A stretch of DNA of 5,180 bases. It comes from Firmicutes bacterium UBA4975 (GTDB lineage: Bacteria > Bacillota > Proteinivoracia > UBA4975). Where the stretch lies: assembly GCA_002397155.1 (NCBI GenBank), contig DGZR01000005.1:8873-14052 (forward strand), read 5' to 3'. The translations under genes and the position numbers were made by a program. Position 1 is the stretch's first letter. Every line of letters begins with the position of its first letter. The notes beneath the pieces are model-generated. The model was not told the DNA's origin and made no database searches. It saw only the letters and a list, made by a program, of their open reading frames with translations. Of this stretch, positions 5,178 to 5,180 are shown piece by piece.

Positions 5178-5180
5178 ATG
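5178..5180 (+). CDS. Start codon of a further gene, cut by the window end
   Basis: ATG stands 8 bases after AGGAGG (5164-5169), a very strong ribosome-binding site with good spacing. Nothing of the protein beyond the first residue is visible. No convincing promoter was found between the terminator at 5117 and this start; CATAAT at 5130-5135 is a possible -10 without a good -35. Confidence 0.5.

Overview
The window looks like a chromosomal segment of a Clostridia-type Firmicute of moderate to high GC. The basis is strong AGGAGG/GGTGA ribosome-binding sites, U-tailed terminators, a one-piece tmRNA and a lipoprotein-type solute-binding protein. Species cannot be fixed from the sequence alone.

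Left part (1-586): a small coiled-coil protein gene (53-331) closes with its own hairpin terminator. After a short stretch with no convincing gene comes the C-terminal fossil of what looks like a serine recombinase (474-586). It runs directly into the 3' end of a tmRNA gene, as expected for an integrative element that used ssrA as its attachment site. The ssrA terminator lies inside the fossil coding sequence on the opposite strand.

Middle (587-1075): ssrA on the minus strand, 356 nt, complete with acceptor stem, T-arm, encoded CCA and tag reading frame (ANDNYAFAA, stop). It has an extended -10 promoter upstream. The 943-1075 gap holds only this promoter and A/T tracts.

Right part (1076-5180): a sensory/transport cluster. 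An AraC-family regulator (minus, real start at 1906) is divergent from a two-gene plus-strand unit. That unit is a family-1 type solute-binding lipoprotein (2038-3438) followed, 24 bases later, by a 541-residue membrane-anchored LuxR-type regulator with a large Cache-like extracytoplasmic region (3463-5088). The 131-base divergent spacer contains an araC promoter, a perfect 9-1-9 palindrome touching its -35 box, and a GGGTGAT direct repeat 21 bp apart. A terminator follows the LuxR-type gene. The window ends exactly on an ATG preceded by a strong ribosome-binding site that is buried in a long hairpin, so a further, possibly translationally controlled, gene begins there.

Inferred working model: the lipoprotein captures a solute outside the membrane. 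Either the ligand itself or the loaded lipoprotein is sensed by the Cache-like region of the membrane regulator, whose cytoplasmic LuxR helix-turn-helix acts on DNA without a phosphorelay. The AraC regulator gives a second layer of control. No ABC permease or ATPase is visible, so transport partners lie outside the window or the lipoprotein is purely sensory.
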